A stretch of DNA of 64,000 bases from Stercorarius parasiticus (taxonomy: Eukaryota > Chordata > Aves > Charadriiformes > Stercorariidae), in contig VWZL01004340.1 of the NCBI GenBank assembly GCA_013396915.1, forward strand, positions 248,001-312,000, given 5' to 3'. The position numbers were made by a program, and so were the translations under genes. Under the pieces are notes generated by a model that was not told where the DNA came from, did not search any database, and worked only from the letters and a program-made list of their open reading frames with translations. Positions 63,964 through 64,000 of the stretch are shown here, one piece after another (the stretch's first letter is position 1; the number at the start of each line of letters is the position of its first letter).

Positions 63964-64000
63964 CTGGGGGGGACACATAAAACGGAAAACTTGGTTAGGA

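Noticed and set aside
1..64000. CRISPR arrays, operons, ribosome binding sites, tRNA or rRNA genes
   Set aside because: The window is spliced vertebrate nuclear DNA. No direct-repeat arrays and no tRNA- or rRNA-like sequences were seen.

Overview
This is a vertebrate nuclear window, almost certainly from a bird. It carries spliced genes with GT-AG introns and unmethylated-looking CpG-rich promoters. Introns are compact and there is very little interspersed repeat. The proteins match vertebrate LSM3, XPC, TMEM43 and CHCHD4 exon by exon. The one clear transposon is a solo LTR of a type I associate with avian ERVL-like elements. The species cannot be named from this sequence.

Layout, left to right. 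1-8.9 kb: intergenic, no recognisable gene. 9.27-12.06 kb: LSM3 (minus, 4 coding exons, 102 aa, complete). 12.06-12.21 kb: bidirectional CpG-island promoter. 12.21-23.19 kb: XPC (plus, 16 coding exons, 957 aa, complete). 24.3-25.4 kb: short gap between two convergent gene tails. 25.4-40.24 kb: TMEM43 (minus, 12 coding exons, 400 aa, complete), with a 762-bp solo LTR in intron 5. 40.24-40.63 kb: second bidirectional CpG-island promoter, with two ZNF143/Staf-like sites. 40.63-49.71 kb: CHCHD4 (plus, 3 coding exons, 138 aa, complete). 49.9-61.07 kb: intergenic or 3' UTR sequence with no recognised gene. 61.07-63.96 kb: the last four coding exons of a netrin-4-like gene (minus), whose 5' part lies beyond the right edge.

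The block LSM3-XPC-TMEM43-CHCHD4, with two divergent pairs and one convergent pair, is the arrangement known from human 3p25. The genes do unrelated housekeeping work: mRNA decay and splicing (LSM3), damage recognition in nucleotide excision repair (XPC), inner nuclear membrane/ER (TMEM43) and oxidative import into the mitochondrial intermembrane space (CHCHD4). Their link is shared promoters rather than a shared pathway.

The most interesting item is the netrin-4-like gene next to CHCHD4. It has intact exons, canonical splice sites and all six NTR cysteines. It differs clearly from NTN4 itself, which sits elsewhere in vertebrate genomes, and I know of no human counterpart at this locus. Also worth checking are a possible in-frame 21-nt microexon in CHCHD4 intron 2 and a Phe-to-Tyr change at a DNA-contacting position of XPC. 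All comparisons with human proteins are from memory, not from a search.
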